Shown here: positions 9,051-19,447 of the stretch, piece by piece
Position numbering within the stretch: position 1 is the first letter of the stretch
How the letters are laid out: the number at the start of each line of letters is the position of its first letter
Made by a program: the position numbers and the translations under genes
DNA from: Aerococcaceae bacterium DSM 111022
GTDB taxonomy: Bacteria > Bacillota > Bacilli > Lactobacillales > Aerococcaceae
NCBI GenBank assembly: GCA_015863195.1
Contig: JACBXO010000001.1
Span: 1-64,000, forward strand
Reading direction: 5' to 3'
Length of the DNA stretch: 64,000 nt
Notes under the pieces: model-generated
The model's database searches: none
Told to the model about the DNA's origin: nothing
Seen by the model: the letters and a program-made list of their open reading frames with translations, nothing else

Positions 9051-9051
9051 T

Positions 9052-9615
9052 TTACAATTTTTCAACCACAATGACATAAGGTGGGTGATTAATTTGATTA
9101 ATAAATTGGTAAGTGAGAACTTGATAGTCGTCTTGGGGGTATTTGCTTAGCGCATCAATCACTTCTTGACTCTCAATTTTACCGGATTCGTGCCCGGAAT
9201 ATACAACTAAAATAATTTGCCCGCCTTTAATTAAATGACGACTAATAAATTCCACCGCTTTTAAAGTCGACTCGCCCCGTGTTGTAATCGAGTGGTCGCC
9301 GCCTGGTAAATATCCTAGGTTAAAAATCGCTCCGTGGAAAGTATGGTTTTCCTCAAAGTAGTTTGAGATATTCTCATGTGAATTATTAATTAGCGTATAT
9401 TTACTGGTATTGATATTTTCAAGTTTGCGCTTGGTATTTGTTAAAGCTTGTTCTTGAATGTCAAAGCCATATGCATGGCCTTTGAAATGTTTGTTAGAAA
9501 CTATTCGGTGGATGTCGTGACCATTTCCGATTGTTCCGTCGACAAAATTACCATCATAAAATTTATTGACTAATTTATCTAATAATTGTTGGCTATATGC
9601 TAGTGCATTTATCAT
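9052..9615 (-). CDS. mnmM: tRNA wobble-uridine methyltransferase MnmM (YtqB family)
   Basis: A 187-residue class I SAM-dependent methyltransferase. The SAM-binding loop is 'FVDGTIGNGHD' (about residues 24-34), the acidic ribose contact is in 'YGFDIQ', and the family signature 'NLGYLPGGDHSITT' lies near residues 98-111. YtqB/MnmM proteins in Gram-positive bacteria methylate nm5s2U34 of tRNA to mnm5s2U34; that function is taken from the family. Start ATG 9615 is preceded by aaggagtg. It stands alone between the metK terminator and the divergent leuS leader. Confidence 0.85.
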   Translation of the reverse strand: MINALAYSQQLLDKLVNKFYDGNFVDGTIGNGHDIHRIVSNKHFKGHAYGFDIQEQALTNTKRKLENINTSKYTLINNSHENISNYFEENHTFHGAIFNLGYLPGGDHSITTRGESTLKAVEFISRHLIKGGQIILVVYSGHESGKIESQEVIDALSKYPQDDYQVLTYQFINQINHPPYVIVVEKL

Positions 9616-9669
9616 AAAATCACTCCTTGATAGTATCTTAGCAGACCCGGATTAAAAAGATAAGATAGT

Positions 9670-9698
9670 TTGATATGCGAATTTGTTTTTGCTATAAT
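9670..9698 (+). promoter_or_regulatory. Sigma-A promoter of the leuS leader
   Basis: -35 TTGATA at 9670-9675, 17-bp spacer ending in TGC, -10 TATAAT at 9693-9698 (extended -10). Lies just upstream of the T-box. Confidence 0.75.
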
Positions 9699-9719
9699 TA
9701 ACGAGATATTAAAACTAAT

Positions 9720-9957
9720 TAGAACTAGTAAATAATAAACATGTACAGCGAGCTTGTGGGTGGTGTGAACAAGTCATTGGATATTATCGAACTCATCTAA
9801 ATTTAGTCTTATTTGAACGAAACTTTCAATTAGAATAGGCCGTTGACCGCGTTAAAGTCTTTGAGGTAATAAGCTTAATTATTACAAATATAGGTGGTAC
9901 CGCGTTTAACGCCCTATGTTATCTAGCTGGACTGGATAATGTAGGGCTATTTTTGAA
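9720..9957 (+). promoter_or_regulatory. T-box leader of leuS (leucine specifier CUC)
   Basis: The T-box core aggtggtaccgcg lies at 9892-9904. It is followed by a strong terminator stem gccctatgttatc/gataatgtagggc with a T-run around 9911-9955. In the upstream stem I, 'cgaaCTCatc' near 9788-9797 gives the expected CUC leucine specifier in its usual context. Uncharged tRNA-Leu binding stabilises the antiterminator and lets leuS be transcribed. Confidence 0.92.
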
Positions 9958-9987
9958 AGAATTAATATTAATAAGTGAGGGAATTAA

Positions 9988-12402
9988 ATGGCATTTAATC
10001 ATTTACAAATTGAAAAGAAATGGCAAGATTTTTGGGACGAGAACAAAACGTTTAAAACAAAGGATAGAGGATTAGATCATCCGAAATATTATGCATTAGA
10101 CATGTTCCCTTATCCTTCAGGACAAGGACTTCATGTGGGGCACCCGGAAGGGTATACTGCAACAGATATTGTCTCACGTGCTAAACGTGCTCAAGGATAT
10201 GATGTACTACATCCAATGGGATGGGATGCATTCGGCTTACCTGCAGAGCAATATGCTTTGGATACAGGAAACGATCCGGCAGAATTTACTGCTAAAAATA
10301 TTGCGACTTTTAAACGTCAAATTAAATCCCTTGGTTTTAGTTACGATTGGGACCGTGAAATTAATACAACAGACCCAGAATATTATAAGTGGACACAGTG
10401 GATTTTCGTTAAATTATTTGAAAAAGGCTTAGCTTACGAAGATGAAGTAATGGTTAACTGGTGCCCAGCACTTGGAACAGTTTTAGCTAACGAGGAAGTA
10501 ATTGACGGTTTAAGTGAGCGTGGGGGACACCCGGTTTACCGTAAACCAATGAAACAATGGGTTCTGAAAATCACTGAATATGCCGATCGTTTACTAGAAG
10601 ACCTAGAAGAGGTTGATTGGCCAGAGAGCATTAAAGAAATGCAACGTAACTGGATTGACCGCTCTGAAGGTGCAACAATTGATTTCCAAGTGAAAGATCA
10701 TGATGAAATCATTCAAACTTATACAACGAGACCTGACACTTTATTTGGTTTATCGTATGTTGTCTTAGCGCCTGAGCATCCATTAGTTAAAGTAGTGACG
10801 ACAGATGAACAACGTGAAGCGGTTGAAAACTATGTTCAAGAAATTGAATTAAAGAGTGACTTGGACCGTACATCATTAAATAAAGATAAAACAGGTGTGT
10901 TTACTGGTGGATATGCGATTCATCCCGTAACAGGTGAAGAAGTTCAAATTTGGATTGCTGACTATGTTCTTTATTCATACGGTACCGGAGCAGTTATGGC
11001 GGTTCCAGCTCACGATGAACGTGATTATGAGTTTGCAACTAAATATGAATTACCAATTCTTCAAGTTATTGAACATGACTTAGAGGATGCTGCATATTCA
11101 GGCGATGGAGTCCATATTAATTCTGATTTTATGAACGGGCTAAATATCGAAGAAGCGAATGCTGCGATGATCGATTGGTTGGAAGATAATGGTAAAGGTG
11201 TTCGCCAAGTAAATTACCGTCTTCGTGACTGGGTATTCTCACGCCAACGTTATTGGGGTGAACCAATTCCTGTCATTCATTGGGAAGATGGGACAACAAC
11301 AGCTGTTCCGGAAGATCAACTACCAGTAATCTTACCAAAGGCAGATAACATCCATCCATCAGGAACAGGAGAATCTCCATTAGCTAATATTGAAGAGTGG
11401 CTTTATGTTGAGGACCCTGAAACAGGTATGAAAGGCCGCCGTGAGACAAATACAATGCCACAATGGGCAGGAAGCTCATGGTATTTCTTACGATTTATGG
11501 ATCCACACAATGCCGAACAATTAGTTTCAAAAGAAGCAATTGAAAAATGGAATAATGTTGATTTATATATCGGTGGAGCAGAGCATGCTGTATTACACTT
11601 ACTTTATGCTCGTTTCTGGCATAAATTCTTATATGATTTAGGTGTAGTTCCAACTAAGGAACCATTCCAAAAATTATTCAACCAAGGAATGATCTTGGGT
11701 GAAAATAACGAGAAAATGTCTAAATCTAAAGGAAATGTTGTCAATCCAGACGATGTTGTTAATCAATATGGGGCGGATACATTACGTATTTACGAAATGT
11801 TCATGGGACCATTAGACGCATCAATCGCATGGAGTGAAAATGGATTAGAAGGTAGCCGTCGTTTCTTAGACCGTATATGGCGTCTATATGTAGATGATTC
11901 AGGTGAATTATCTAATAAAATAGAAGAAAGCGATGATACGAAACTTTCTAAAGTTTATCACCAAACAGTGAAAAAAGTAACGGAAGATATCGAACAATTA
12001 CATTTCAATACCGCTATTTCACAAATGATGATTTTCTTAAATGATGCGCGTAGTGCAGATGTTTTACCACTTGCTTATGCAAAAGGATTTGTCCAATTAA
12101 TAGCACCATTTGCACCTCACCTTGGTGAAGAATTATGGGAAATGTTAGGACATGAAGAAAGTATTTCTGAAGTGCCTTGGCCAGAATTTGACGAAACCCA
12201 ACTAGTTGACGATGAGGTCGAAATTGTCGTCCAAGTTAACGGTAAAATTAAAGCTAAATTAATGGTTAATCCAGAATTATCAAAAGAAGATTTAGAAAAA
12301 GTAGCATTAGCAGATGAAGAGATACAAACTACGATCGATGGACTAACAATTCGTAAAGTAATTGCAGTACCTGGGAAATTAGTGAACATTGTTGCAAACT
12401 AG
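9988..12402 (+). CDS. leuS: Leucyl-tRNA synthetase
   Basis: An 804-residue class Ia aminoacyl-tRNA synthetase of typical bacterial length. The HIGH-type signature is HVGHP at residues 49-53 and the KMSKS loop is at about 576-580, with the CP1 editing domain between them (the threonine-rich TTRPDTLFG motif near 246-254). A C-terminal anticodon-binding region and the small LeuRS tail domain follow. It charges tRNA-Leu. Start ATG follows gagggaa. Controlled by the T-box upstream; the next gene begins 22 nt later and is probably co-transcribed. Confidence 0.98.
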   Translation: MAFNHLQIEKKWQDFWDENKTFKTKDRGLDHPKYYALDMFPYPSGQGLHVGHPEGYTATDIVSRAKRAQGYDVLHPMGWDAFGLPAEQYALDTGNDPAEFTAKNIATFKRQIKSLGFSYDWDREINTTDPEYYKWTQWIFVKLFEKGLAYEDEVMVNWCPALGTVLANEEVIDGLSERGGHPVYRKPMKQWVLKITEYADRLLEDLEEVDWPESIKEMQRNWIDRSEGATIDFQVKDHDEIIQTYTTRPDTLFGLSYVVLAPEHPLVKVVTTDEQREAVENYVQEIELKSDLDRTSLNKDKTGVFTGGYAIHPVTGEEVQIWIADYVLYSYGTGAVMAVPAHDERDYEFATKYELPILQVIEHDLEDAAYSGDGVHINSDFMNGLNIEEANAAMIDWLEDNGKGVRQVNYRLRDWVFSRQRYWGEPIPVIHWEDGTTTAVPEDQLPVILPKADNIHPSGTGESPLANIEEWLYVEDPETGMKGRRETNTMPQWAGSSWYFLRFMDPHNAEQLVSKEAIEKWNNVDLYIGGAEHAVLHLLYARFWHKFLYDLGVVPTKEPFQKLFNQGMILGENNEKMSKSKGNVVNPDDVVNQYGADTLRIYEMFMGPLDASIAWSENGLEGSRRFLDRIWRLYVDDSGELSNKIEESDDTKLSKVYHQTVKKVTEDIEQLHFNTAISQMMIFLNDARSADVLPLAYAKGFVQLIAPFAPHLGEELWEMLGHEESISEVPWPEFDETQLVDDEVEIVVQVNGKIKAKLMVNPELSKEDLEKVALADEEIQTTIDGLTIRKVIAVPGKLVNIVAN

Positions 12403-12424
12403 ATCAATAAAAGGAGGTTAAATC

Positions 12425-14695
12425 ATGGACAAAAAACATGACAACTCACCAGAAAATTGGTCACAAGATGAACAACGTGCCAATTATTTAGACCAGACCA
12501 TGAAGTTTACGACAGAAGATTTAGAACGTGAACGATTACGACTTCGTGAAGAAAGTCGTGACCGTTTTCGTGAAAGACACGAAAGTCAGCCTTTAGACGG
12601 CGATTATTTTGATGAAAAAACAACAGATAATGGTCAACCTGAAGAAGAAAAGAAATCAGAAAATTTAGCATCAGCACTCGTTAATCGGATGCGAAGAGCG
12701 AGTAGTGGAACTAAAAATCAAATTCAAGAAAAAATTATTTTTCGTAAAGCAGAAAAAAATGAAGATGATGCGAATGAATTTGAAGAAGAAGTTACTGAGA
12801 AAGAGTTAGATGACGAAACAGTCAAAGATAATATGACGTCAGTGAATGAAACTGAAGATGATCAAGAAGCTAAATCTCAACAAGATGACAATCATGATCG
12901 TTTAGTGGATGATATTTCTAAAGAACTTGAAGGTGAGCCAGGTCCAGTTGTAACAGACCAAGCTATTAATGACACTTTACAAATCAAAGACTTTAACCGC
13001 CAAGTTGAAGAAGCATTATATGACCAAGATGATATTGATTTTGAGCATGATGCGGATGAACCAGGCGAAGAAGTAGATGAGAGTCAGCATTTTGTTGGCG
13101 GAGCGACTTGGTTAACAATTGGTAACATTATTTCACGAGTTATCGGAGCACTATATGTTATTCCTTGGGCAACTTGGTTAGGTCAAGAATATACGCAAGC
13201 TAACACACTTTATAGTGTTGGTTATAAACCATATTCATTATTCCTTGCGATAGCAACTGCTGGATTCCCTTCGGCAATTGCCAAGCAAATGGCATATTTC
13301 CATTCAAAAAATGAATACCGAGTAGCAGATAAATTGTTCAAAAATAGTATGTATATCATGCTAGGAACTGGTGTTCTTTCAGCTGCCTTACTTTGGTTTT
13401 TAGCACCAACATTAGCCGTAAATTCTTCAACTGTTAATCCAGAAGGAGCAATTTTGGTTATTCGTTCATTAGTTCCTGCTTTATTAATTTTGCCAGCAAT
13501 GAGTTTACTACGTGGTTATTTCCAAGGATTTAATGATATGAAACCGACGGCTGTCTCACAGGTATTAGAACAATTAGCACGTGTGATATATATGTTAACA
13601 GCAACTTATGCAATCATGCGTGTTTATGAAGGAACGGCAACCACTGCAGTAATTCATTCGACATTTGCCGCATTTATTGGTGCATTAATTGCTTTACTAT
13701 ACTTAATTGTTATTTACTTTAGACACTTACCAAAAATTAAAACTAAAGTTGAATCATCATCTAATTTGATAGATGTTGACTTTAAAGACAGTATGAAATT
13801 AATGGTTCGTGATAGTGTGCCTTTTATCTTATTAGGTTCAGGTATTATCATTATCCAATTAATTGATACTTATACATTTAGTCAAATTTTAGAAAGAACT
13901 TCCTCATTATTGTTGGTAGAAATTTCTGAATTATATGGTGTGTTGAGTTTAGACGTTGATAAATTAATTATGATTATTGTTTCTTTAGCTGTCTCGATGG
14001 CAACAGCTGCTGTTCCAGCGGTTACACGTAATTATGCGAGTGGCGATATGACAGCAACAGGAAATTTAGTGTCTAATATTACTTTGATCTTTGCTGCGGT
14101 TATGTTACCAGCAGCGGCAGGAATGGCTGCCATTTCAGATAATGTATATACATTCTTCTATTCAACAGGTAGTGAAGCGGGACCAGCTTTATTAGTTACC
14201 GGGGCATTATCAAGTGTTGCTTTAGGTGCTTACACTGTATTTTCGACCATTTTACAATCAATGAACTTTAGACGTGTGGCAGTAAAATATCTACTTGTAG
14301 CAATTGTGATCAAATTGATTTTACAATACCCACTAGTGGCATTATTACAAGGTCATGGTGCCTTATTAGGGACAATGATTGCCTTTACTATTTCAAGTAT
14401 TATAATGTGGATTAAAATAAACAAAGAGCTTGATATTGATACAGTAACATTAAGAAATCATTTAATTGTTATCATGATGGTAACTATTGTTATGGGAATT
14501 GTTGCGATTCTTTGGAATTTAACTTTAAATGCATTGTTTGGTCCAGTAGGACGTTTCCTAACTTTTGTTAAGATTCTAATTACCGTAATTATCGCAGCCG
14601 GCGTTTATGTCGTTGGATTAGGCCTATTCGGACGTTTATCACTAATTATTGGTGATAGATATCAAGAAATCCAAGATAAGTTGAGGTTATTTTAA
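12425..14695 (+). CDS. murJ: MurJ/YtgP-type lipid II flippase (MOP superfamily) with acidic N-terminal extension
   Basis: A 756-residue protein. Residues 1 to about 215 are hydrophilic, strongly charged and low in complexity, rich in D, E, Q, R and N with no membrane segment. From about residue 220 comes a polysaccharide-transport MOP domain with about 14 helices, starting with 'FVGGATWLTIGNIISRVIGALY', as in the YtgP (Firmicute MurJ) and SpoVB group, which move lipid II across the membrane for wall synthesis. The extension is much longer than the few residues usual in YtgP and would lie in the cytoplasm. ATG 12425 follows aaggaggt. The stop overlaps the rsuA start by one base. Confidence 0.85.
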   Translation: MDKKHDNSPENWSQDEQRANYLDQTMKFTTEDLERERLRLREESRDRFRERHESQPLDGDYFDEKTTDNGQPEEEKKSENLASALVNRMRRASSGTKNQIQEKIIFRKAEKNEDDANEFEEEVTEKELDDETVKDNMTSVNETEDDQEAKSQQDDNHDRLVDDISKELEGEPGPVVTDQAINDTLQIKDFNRQVEEALYDQDDIDFEHDADEPGEEVDESQHFVGGATWLTIGNIISRVIGALYVIPWATWLGQEYTQANTLYSVGYKPYSLFLAIATAGFPSAIAKQMAYFHSKNEYRVADKLFKNSMYIMLGTGVLSAALLWFLAPTLAVNSSTVNPEGAILVIRSLVPALLILPAMSLLRGYFQGFNDMKPTAVSQVLEQLARVIYMLTATYAIMRVYEGTATTAVIHSTFAAFIGALIALLYLIVIYFRHLPKIKTKVESSSNLIDVDFKDSMKLMVRDSVPFILLGSGIIIIQLIDTYTFSQILERTSSLLLVEISELYGVLSLDVDKLIMIIVSLAVSMATAAVPAVTRNYASGDMTATGNLVSNITLIFAAVMLPAAAGMAAISDNVYTFFYSTGSEAGPALLVTGALSSVALGAYTVFSTILQSMNFRRVAVKYLLVAIVIKLILQYPLVALLQGHGALLGTMIAFTISSIIMWIKINKELDIDTVTLRNHLIVIMMVTIVMGIVAILWNLTLNALFGPVGRFLTFVKILITVIIAAGVYVVGLGLFGRLSLIIGDRYQEIQDKLRLF

Positions 14696-15426
14696 TGCGT
14701 TTAGATAAATTTTTAGCAGACACTGGATTTGGAACTCGTAAAGAAGTTAAAAAGTTAATTTCACAAGGATTAATATCAATTAATGGTGAGATGGCTAAAA
14801 AGCCTAATCTTCATGTTAAACTTCAAGAAGATTCAGTAGCATATTTGGGAGACGAAATTCACTATCAAACTTATTATTATGTTATGTTAAATAAACCAGA
14901 TGGTATTATTAGCGCGACAGAAGACCGTGAATATGAAACGGTCATAGATTGGGTAGCTCTGGATTATGAGCATGTTGATTTGTTTCCAGTGGGACGATTA
15001 GATATTGATACGACTGGTTTGCTTTTACTAACAAATAATGGGCAACTAGCGCATCAACTATTGTCGCCTAAAAAAGATGTCCCTAAAACATATCATGCTT
15101 TAATTGAAGGCATTGTAACTGAAGATGATGTTGAAGCATTTAGTAAAGGTTTAGATTTAGGTGATTTTACATCTAAACCAGCAGAATTAGTCATTCATGA
15201 AATAGATACTGAAATTGGACAAACTTCCATCGCTGTAACAATTCATGAAGGTAAATTCCATCAAGTTAAGCGCATGTTTGAAGCGGTAGGTAAGACTGTA
15301 GAAGTTTTACATCGTCATTCAATGGGACCACTTGTCCTTGATGAGACACTAGAACTCGGAGCTTACCGTGAATTAAAAATAGACGAAAAGGAATTATTAA
15401 AACCTTACGGATTGATTGATGAATAA
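14695..15426 (+). CDS. rsuA: 16S rRNA pseudouridine synthase, RsuA family
   Basis: A 243-residue protein with an N-terminal S4 RNA-binding domain (residues 1-50, 'MRLDKFLADTGFGTRKEVKKL') and a pseudouridine synthase catalytic core carrying 'VGRLDIDTTGLLLLTNNG', whose aspartate is the family nucleophile. RsuA-type enzymes modify a uridine in 16S rRNA; the exact position is inferred from the family. The ATG overlaps the stop of the flippase gene (taATG), so the two are translationally coupled, an arrangement also known for ytgP and ytzG. Ends before the terminator at 15456-15500. Confidence 0.9.
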   Translation: MRLDKFLADTGFGTRKEVKKLISQGLISINGEMAKKPNLHVKLQEDSVAYLGDEIHYQTYYYVMLNKPDGIISATEDREYETVIDWVALDYEHVDLFPVGRLDIDTTGLLLLTNNGQLAHQLLSPKKDVPKTYHALIEGIVTEDDVEAFSKGLDLGDFTSKPAELVIHEIDTEIGQTSIAVTIHEGKFHQVKRMFEAVGKTVEVLHRHSMGPLVLDETLELGAYRELKIDEKELLKPYGLIDE

Positions 15427-15455
15427 AATAGTTTAGATAATTTATCTATTTTAGT

Positions 15456-15500
15456 AAAAAACGAGCCATTAACTAAAAATGTTAACGGCTCGTTTTTTAT
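15456..15500. terminator. Bidirectional terminator between rsuA and the pyruvate-kinase-like gene
   Basis: Stem aaaaacgagcc...ttaac/gttaa...ggctcgttttt flanked by A-run and T-run between convergent genes. Confidence 0.85.
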
Positions 15501-16993
15501 TATTTAATCATTCTTTTGGCAATATTTAAAGCACGTAATCGTGGTGTTTTCTTATAAGTGTTTTCAGATGATATTTCCAATAACTCACTTAAAAAGATAA
15601 CAGCATCGTTAATATAATCCCCTTTATTCAACATGACAGAATCAGCTCTAGCTGCACCATCAGTAACATCTGTAATTTCTGAACGAGTGGGTGTACCTGT
15701 TTTTGCTAAGTTTTCTAAAATTTGCGTCGCCCAAATGACAGGAATATTTGCTGCTTGACAAATCCAAAGAATTTCTTGTTGCAATTCGCCTAACCGCATA
15801 AAGCCAGTTTCAACTGCAAGGTCTCCACGAGCAATCATAACACCAAAAGGTTGATCATCAGGAATTGAAAGTATAATATCTGGTAAACGTCTAACCCCAT
15901 TATTTGTTTCAATTTTTGCAACAATTGGAATGTTTTTCTCACGCGTATTTGCATTTTGTATGATATCCATGGCATATTGAACATCCTCAACAGATTTAAC
16001 AAACGAGACTCCAATTATATCTGCATCATCGATAATAACTTCTAAGTCTGACTTATCCTTTTGAGTAATAATAGGTAAATCAATGTCTGTTTTAGGGAAG
16101 TTTATTCCTTTTTCTGTTTTTAAACGCACACCTTTGGATTTAGTCACACGTGTTACTTTAACGATTAACCCATGATCATTTCGATCAATCACTTCACCTG
16201 CAATACTACCATCATCAATTAAGATTGGTTCTCCTATTTCTACTGCATCAAGTATTTCCGGCACACTAATTCCCACTTGGAAATGATACTCTGGAGAAAT
16301 AACAATTTCTGGATCCCCAGTTAATAAATAATTATCACCGACATTAATTTTTTGCTGATTTGAACTCAGTAATAGCCATTGAATTCGGATTTTTGGACCA
16401 CCTAAGTCGAAGAATATGCGGCAGTTTTTACCATGTTCCTGCGCGCCTTTTTGAACCATTTTGACCATATCTTTCCAGATTTCTGGCGAATCATGACCAC
16501 AGTTAATTCGAGCAATATCCATCCCGTTACTAATTAATTTAGAAATATCTTTTTGAGAATAATCACTAGATAGCGTAACAATAATTCCAGCACGGCCACT
16601 TTCAGATTTTGATCCGAAAATTTCTTTAGTATTGTGGCTTAACTGTTCATATTCTTCAGTAAAATCAACCGGTTCCGGGTAGTTTATTGGATTTTCTTTT
16701 CCAACAATTCGTTCTAAAGAAGCGATAATAGCATCGATCGATTCAAGAATATGGGCCTCAGCACGACCGAGTGTAGATAGTCCCAATAAAACTAATTTTT
16801 CTTGAAGTGGTCTAATATCAATTGACCTTAATGCAAGATAGTAGCACAAATTTAATTTATTTAAATTGGAATGTTCTAGTGAATCATCCTTAACCCATTT
16901 TTTATATAGACCGTCACCTAAATCGACAACGTGTTCACGTAGTTCAATCATTTCATCATACACTTGATTTGGTAATGGTAAATTTTGTGACAT
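15500..16993 (-). CDS. Atypical pyruvate-kinase-like protein with N-terminal helical extension, lacking the usual C-terminal domain
   Basis: A 497-residue protein. Residues 1-130 are helical and unlike pyruvate kinase. From about residue 137 the catalytic (beta/alpha)8 barrel and B domain can be followed: 'IVTLSSDYSQKDISKLISNGMDIARIN', 'FFDLGGPKIR', 'IDDGSI', 'VAKIETNNG', 'IARGDLAVETG' and 'PTRSEITDV'. The usual CTIGPAS start and N-F-S-H-G potassium site are altered (NCGHD). The protein ends soon after the barrel ('SVMLNKGDY'), so the allosteric C-domain is missing. It therefore belongs to the barrel fold but enzyme activity on phosphoenolpyruvate is not certain. ATG 16993 follows aaggagg; a TATAAT lies about 30 nt upstream on the minus strand. 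Confidence 0.75.
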   Translation of the reverse strand: MSQNLPLPNQVYDEMIELREHVVDLGDGLYKKWVKDDSLEHSNLNKLNLCYYLALRSIDIRPLQEKLVLLGLSTLGRAEAHILESIDAIIASLERIVGKENPINYPEPVDFTEEYEQLSHNTKEIFGSKSESGRAGIIVTLSSDYSQKDISKLISNGMDIARINCGHDSPEIWKDMVKMVQKGAQEHGKNCRIFFDLGGPKIRIQWLLLSSNQQKINVGDNYLLTGDPEIVISPEYHFQVGISVPEILDAVEIGEPILIDDGSIAGEVIDRNDHGLIVKVTRVTKSKGVRLKTEKGINFPKTDIDLPIITQKDKSDLEVIIDDADIIGVSFVKSVEDVQYAMDIIQNANTREKNIPIVAKIETNNGVRRLPDIILSIPDDQPFGVMIARGDLAVETGFMRLGELQQEILWICQAANIPVIWATQILENLAKTGTPTRSEITDVTDGAARADSVMLNKGDYINDAVIFLSELLEISSENTYKKTPRLRALNIAKRMIK

Positions 16994-17177
16994 ATAAAAA
17001 CCTCCTTGTATTGTTAATTCTATTATAACGTAGGTAGCTAGAAAAGGCTTACAATAAGCGTGTTTATTAACTTTAAAATATATTCAAATGTGTTTAAATG
17101 AGACTAGTTTTAAAGTCATTACTTTTACTGATAATTGAATCATGTTATGATAGATACATCTATTAAGGAGTGAGAAA

Positions 17178-18587
17178 ATGAGAATTAATTGGTTAGAAGA
17201 AGTAGAAAAGAGACAAGATGCATTATTAGCTGATTTATTTCGTATATTAAAAATTGATTCAGTACGTGACGATGCATTAGCAACTGAAGAAGCACCAGTA
17301 GGACCCGGTCCAAAAGCAGCTTTAGAAGAATTTATGGCTATGGCACAAGAGGATGGATTTGAAACTGAGCAATTTGGTCCTTGGGCAGGTCATATTAAAG
17401 TGGGACAAGGTGAGCAATTACTAGGTGTATTAGGACACTTGGACGTTGTTCCTGTTGGAACTGGTTGGGATACAGATCCTTTTGAACCACAAATTATTAA
17501 TGATCGTATTTATGCTAGAGGTGCAAGCGATGATAAAGGGCCAACGATTGCTGCATATTTTGCAATTAAAATGCTTCAAGAATTGGGTGTAGAATTCAAT
17601 CAACGCATTCATCTAATTGTCGGGACAGACGAAGAAAGCGGTTGGCAAGACATGGATTATTATTTCCAACATGCGCCAATGCCAGACTATGGATTCTCAC
17701 CAGACGCGACATTCCCAATCATTAATGGTGAAAAAGGGAATGTGTCTGCGAATTTCACATTTACTTTAGGTGATAATCAAGAAGGACAACTTCATTTAGT
17801 CTCTTTTGAAGCAGGAATTCGTCCAAATATGGTTCCTCAAGATGCGACAGCTGTAATTACAGGAACTGACTTAGAAGCAGTTGCGGATGCATTCAATCAG
17901 TTTATTGATCAATCAACTGATTTAAATGGGTCATCAGTAATTAAAGATGATGAAATTTCATTACATTTAATTGGTAAAAGTGCGCATGGATCAACACCGG
18001 AAAAAGGGGTTAATGCTGCAACTTACTTAGCAACATTTTTAAATGATTATTCATTTGATCAAGCAGGAGTAACTGATTTTACAGGAATTCTTAGTCAACA
18101 ATTACATGAAGACTTTAATGCAGAAAAAATTGGAGCAAGTCACCGTGATGAATTAATGGGCGACGTTTCAATGAATGTTGGTATTGCGAAATTTGACGCA
18201 CAAGGTGGTTTTGTCGATGCTAACTTCCGTTTCCCTCAAGGAACTGATCCTGAGAAAATGTTAAATGGCATTAATGATCGTTTATTGGAATATCAAACAA
18301 TTTCTACAGAAATGTCAGATGCCAAAAAGCCACACTATGTTTCAGCAGATGATCCTTTAGTAAAGACACTATTAGAAGTCTATGAATCACAAACAGGACT
18401 TGAAGGTCACGAACAAGTCATTGGTGGTGGAACATTTGGTCGCTTAATGCCACGCGGAGTTGCATATGGTGCTTTATTCCCTGACTCAATTGATACAATG
18501 CATCAAGCTAATGAATTTATCTCATTAGAGGATTTATTTAGAGCAACAGCGATTTATGCTGAAGCGATTTATAAATTAACGAGATAA
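17178..18587 (+). CDS. pepV: Dipeptidase PepV (M20 zinc peptidase)
   Basis: A 469-residue M20-family metallopeptidase of the PepV type common in lactic acid bacteria; it cleaves a broad range of dipeptides in the cytoplasm. Zinc-binding signatures are 'GHLDVVPVG' near residue 86, the 'ARGASDDKGP' motif near 115 and 'GTDEESG' near 152. Start ATG follows aaggagtg. An extended -10 (tgtTATGAT, 17143-17151) sits about 25 nt upstream. The following methyltransferase gene starts 2 nt after the stop, so the two form an operon. Confidence 0.93.
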   Translation: MRINWLEEVEKRQDALLADLFRILKIDSVRDDALATEEAPVGPGPKAALEEFMAMAQEDGFETEQFGPWAGHIKVGQGEQLLGVLGHLDVVPVGTGWDTDPFEPQIINDRIYARGASDDKGPTIAAYFAIKMLQELGVEFNQRIHLIVGTDEESGWQDMDYYFQHAPMPDYGFSPDATFPIINGEKGNVSANFTFTLGDNQEGQLHLVSFEAGIRPNMVPQDATAVITGTDLEAVADAFNQFIDQSTDLNGSSVIKDDEISLHLIGKSAHGSTPEKGVNAATYLATFLNDYSFDQAGVTDFTGILSQQLHEDFNAEKIGASHRDELMGDVSMNVGIAKFDAQGGFVDANFRFPQGTDPEKMLNGINDRLLEYQTISTEMSDAKKPHYVSADDPLVKTLLEVYESQTGLEGHEQVIGGGTFGRLMPRGVAYGALFPDSIDTMHQANEFISLEDLFRATAIYAEAIYKLTR

Positions 18588-18589
18588 AA

Positions 18590-19357
18590 ATGGATAATAT
18601 GATTAGTTCAGCTCAGAACAACCAATTTAAGGAATGGCGCAAGCTTCATCAAGCTAAACAACGTCGTAAATTGGGACTTTATATTATTGAAGGTGAGCAT
18701 TTAGTTCAGGAAGCTCTAAACTATTTACCCCGAGAACAGTTTGAAGCAATTATCTTTAGTGAAAATTATCAAGGATTTTTGACCAATGAAGTATCACCAG
18801 ATTTTGTAATCAAAGATTCCTTAGCACACCAATTAAGTCAAACAGAAGCGAGTCAGGGGATATTTGCTGTGATCCGTCTTCCAGAAAAGATGGTACAATT
18901 ACCACAAGATGGGACGCACTATTTACTAGTGGATGCTGTCCAGGATCCTGGTAATTTAGGAACGATGATTCGAACAGCGGATGCATTTAATTATGATGCA
19001 ATTATTTTAGGGAACGGGACGGTAGACCTCTATAATGATAAGGTACTGAGGTCAACTCAAGGATCATTGTGGCATTTACCAATTATTCAAATGCCCCTAG
19101 ATGAAGCTATCAGCCAATTACAATCCCAAAATATCAAAGTATTAGCCACAGCATTGAATCAAACGGCTAAATCTTACAAAGATTTAACAAATTATCATTC
19201 AGTTGCCATCATAGTTGGAAATGAAGGGCAAGGCGTTCATCAAAAGAATATCGATTTATCAGATGAAAGTGTTTTCATACCAATGCCAGGACGCTCAGAA
19301 AGCTTGAATGTTGCTGTGGCAACTGGTATATTATTAAGTGAGTTCGCAAATAGTTGA
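18590..19357 (+). CDS. TrmH/SpoU-family RNA 2'-O-methyltransferase (YsgA-like)
   Basis: A 255-residue SPOUT methyltransferase. The three family motifs are present: 'DAVQDPGNLGTMIRTADAF' (about residues 117-135), 'IIVGNEGQGV' (about 205-214) and 'IPMPGRSESLNVAVATGI' (about 226-243), which form the trefoil knot and SAM site. A short N-terminal substrate-binding domain precedes them. In Bacillus the homologue ysgA stands directly ahead of pheST, as here (with one HD gene between). Specific target nucleotide unknown, probably rRNA. No good Shine-Dalgarno; ATG 18590 or 18599 is likely reached by coupling from pepV. Confidence 0.85.
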   Translation: MDNMISSAQNNQFKEWRKLHQAKQRRKLGLYIIEGEHLVQEALNYLPREQFEAIIFSENYQGFLTNEVSPDFVIKDSLAHQLSQTEASQGIFAVIRLPEKMVQLPQDGTHYLLVDAVQDPGNLGTMIRTADAFNYDAIILGNGTVDLYNDKVLRSTQGSLWHLPIIQMPLDEAISQLQSQNIKVLATALNQTAKSYKDLTNYHSVAIIVGNEGQGVHQKNIDLSDESVFIPMPGRSESLNVAVATGILLSEFANS

Positions 19358-19447
19358 ACTTAATTAAATATTAATAGCAAATTCACATTTTTGACACATT
19401 TGGTAGATATACTATAAGACAGTATTAATATTGGAGGAATTCACTGA

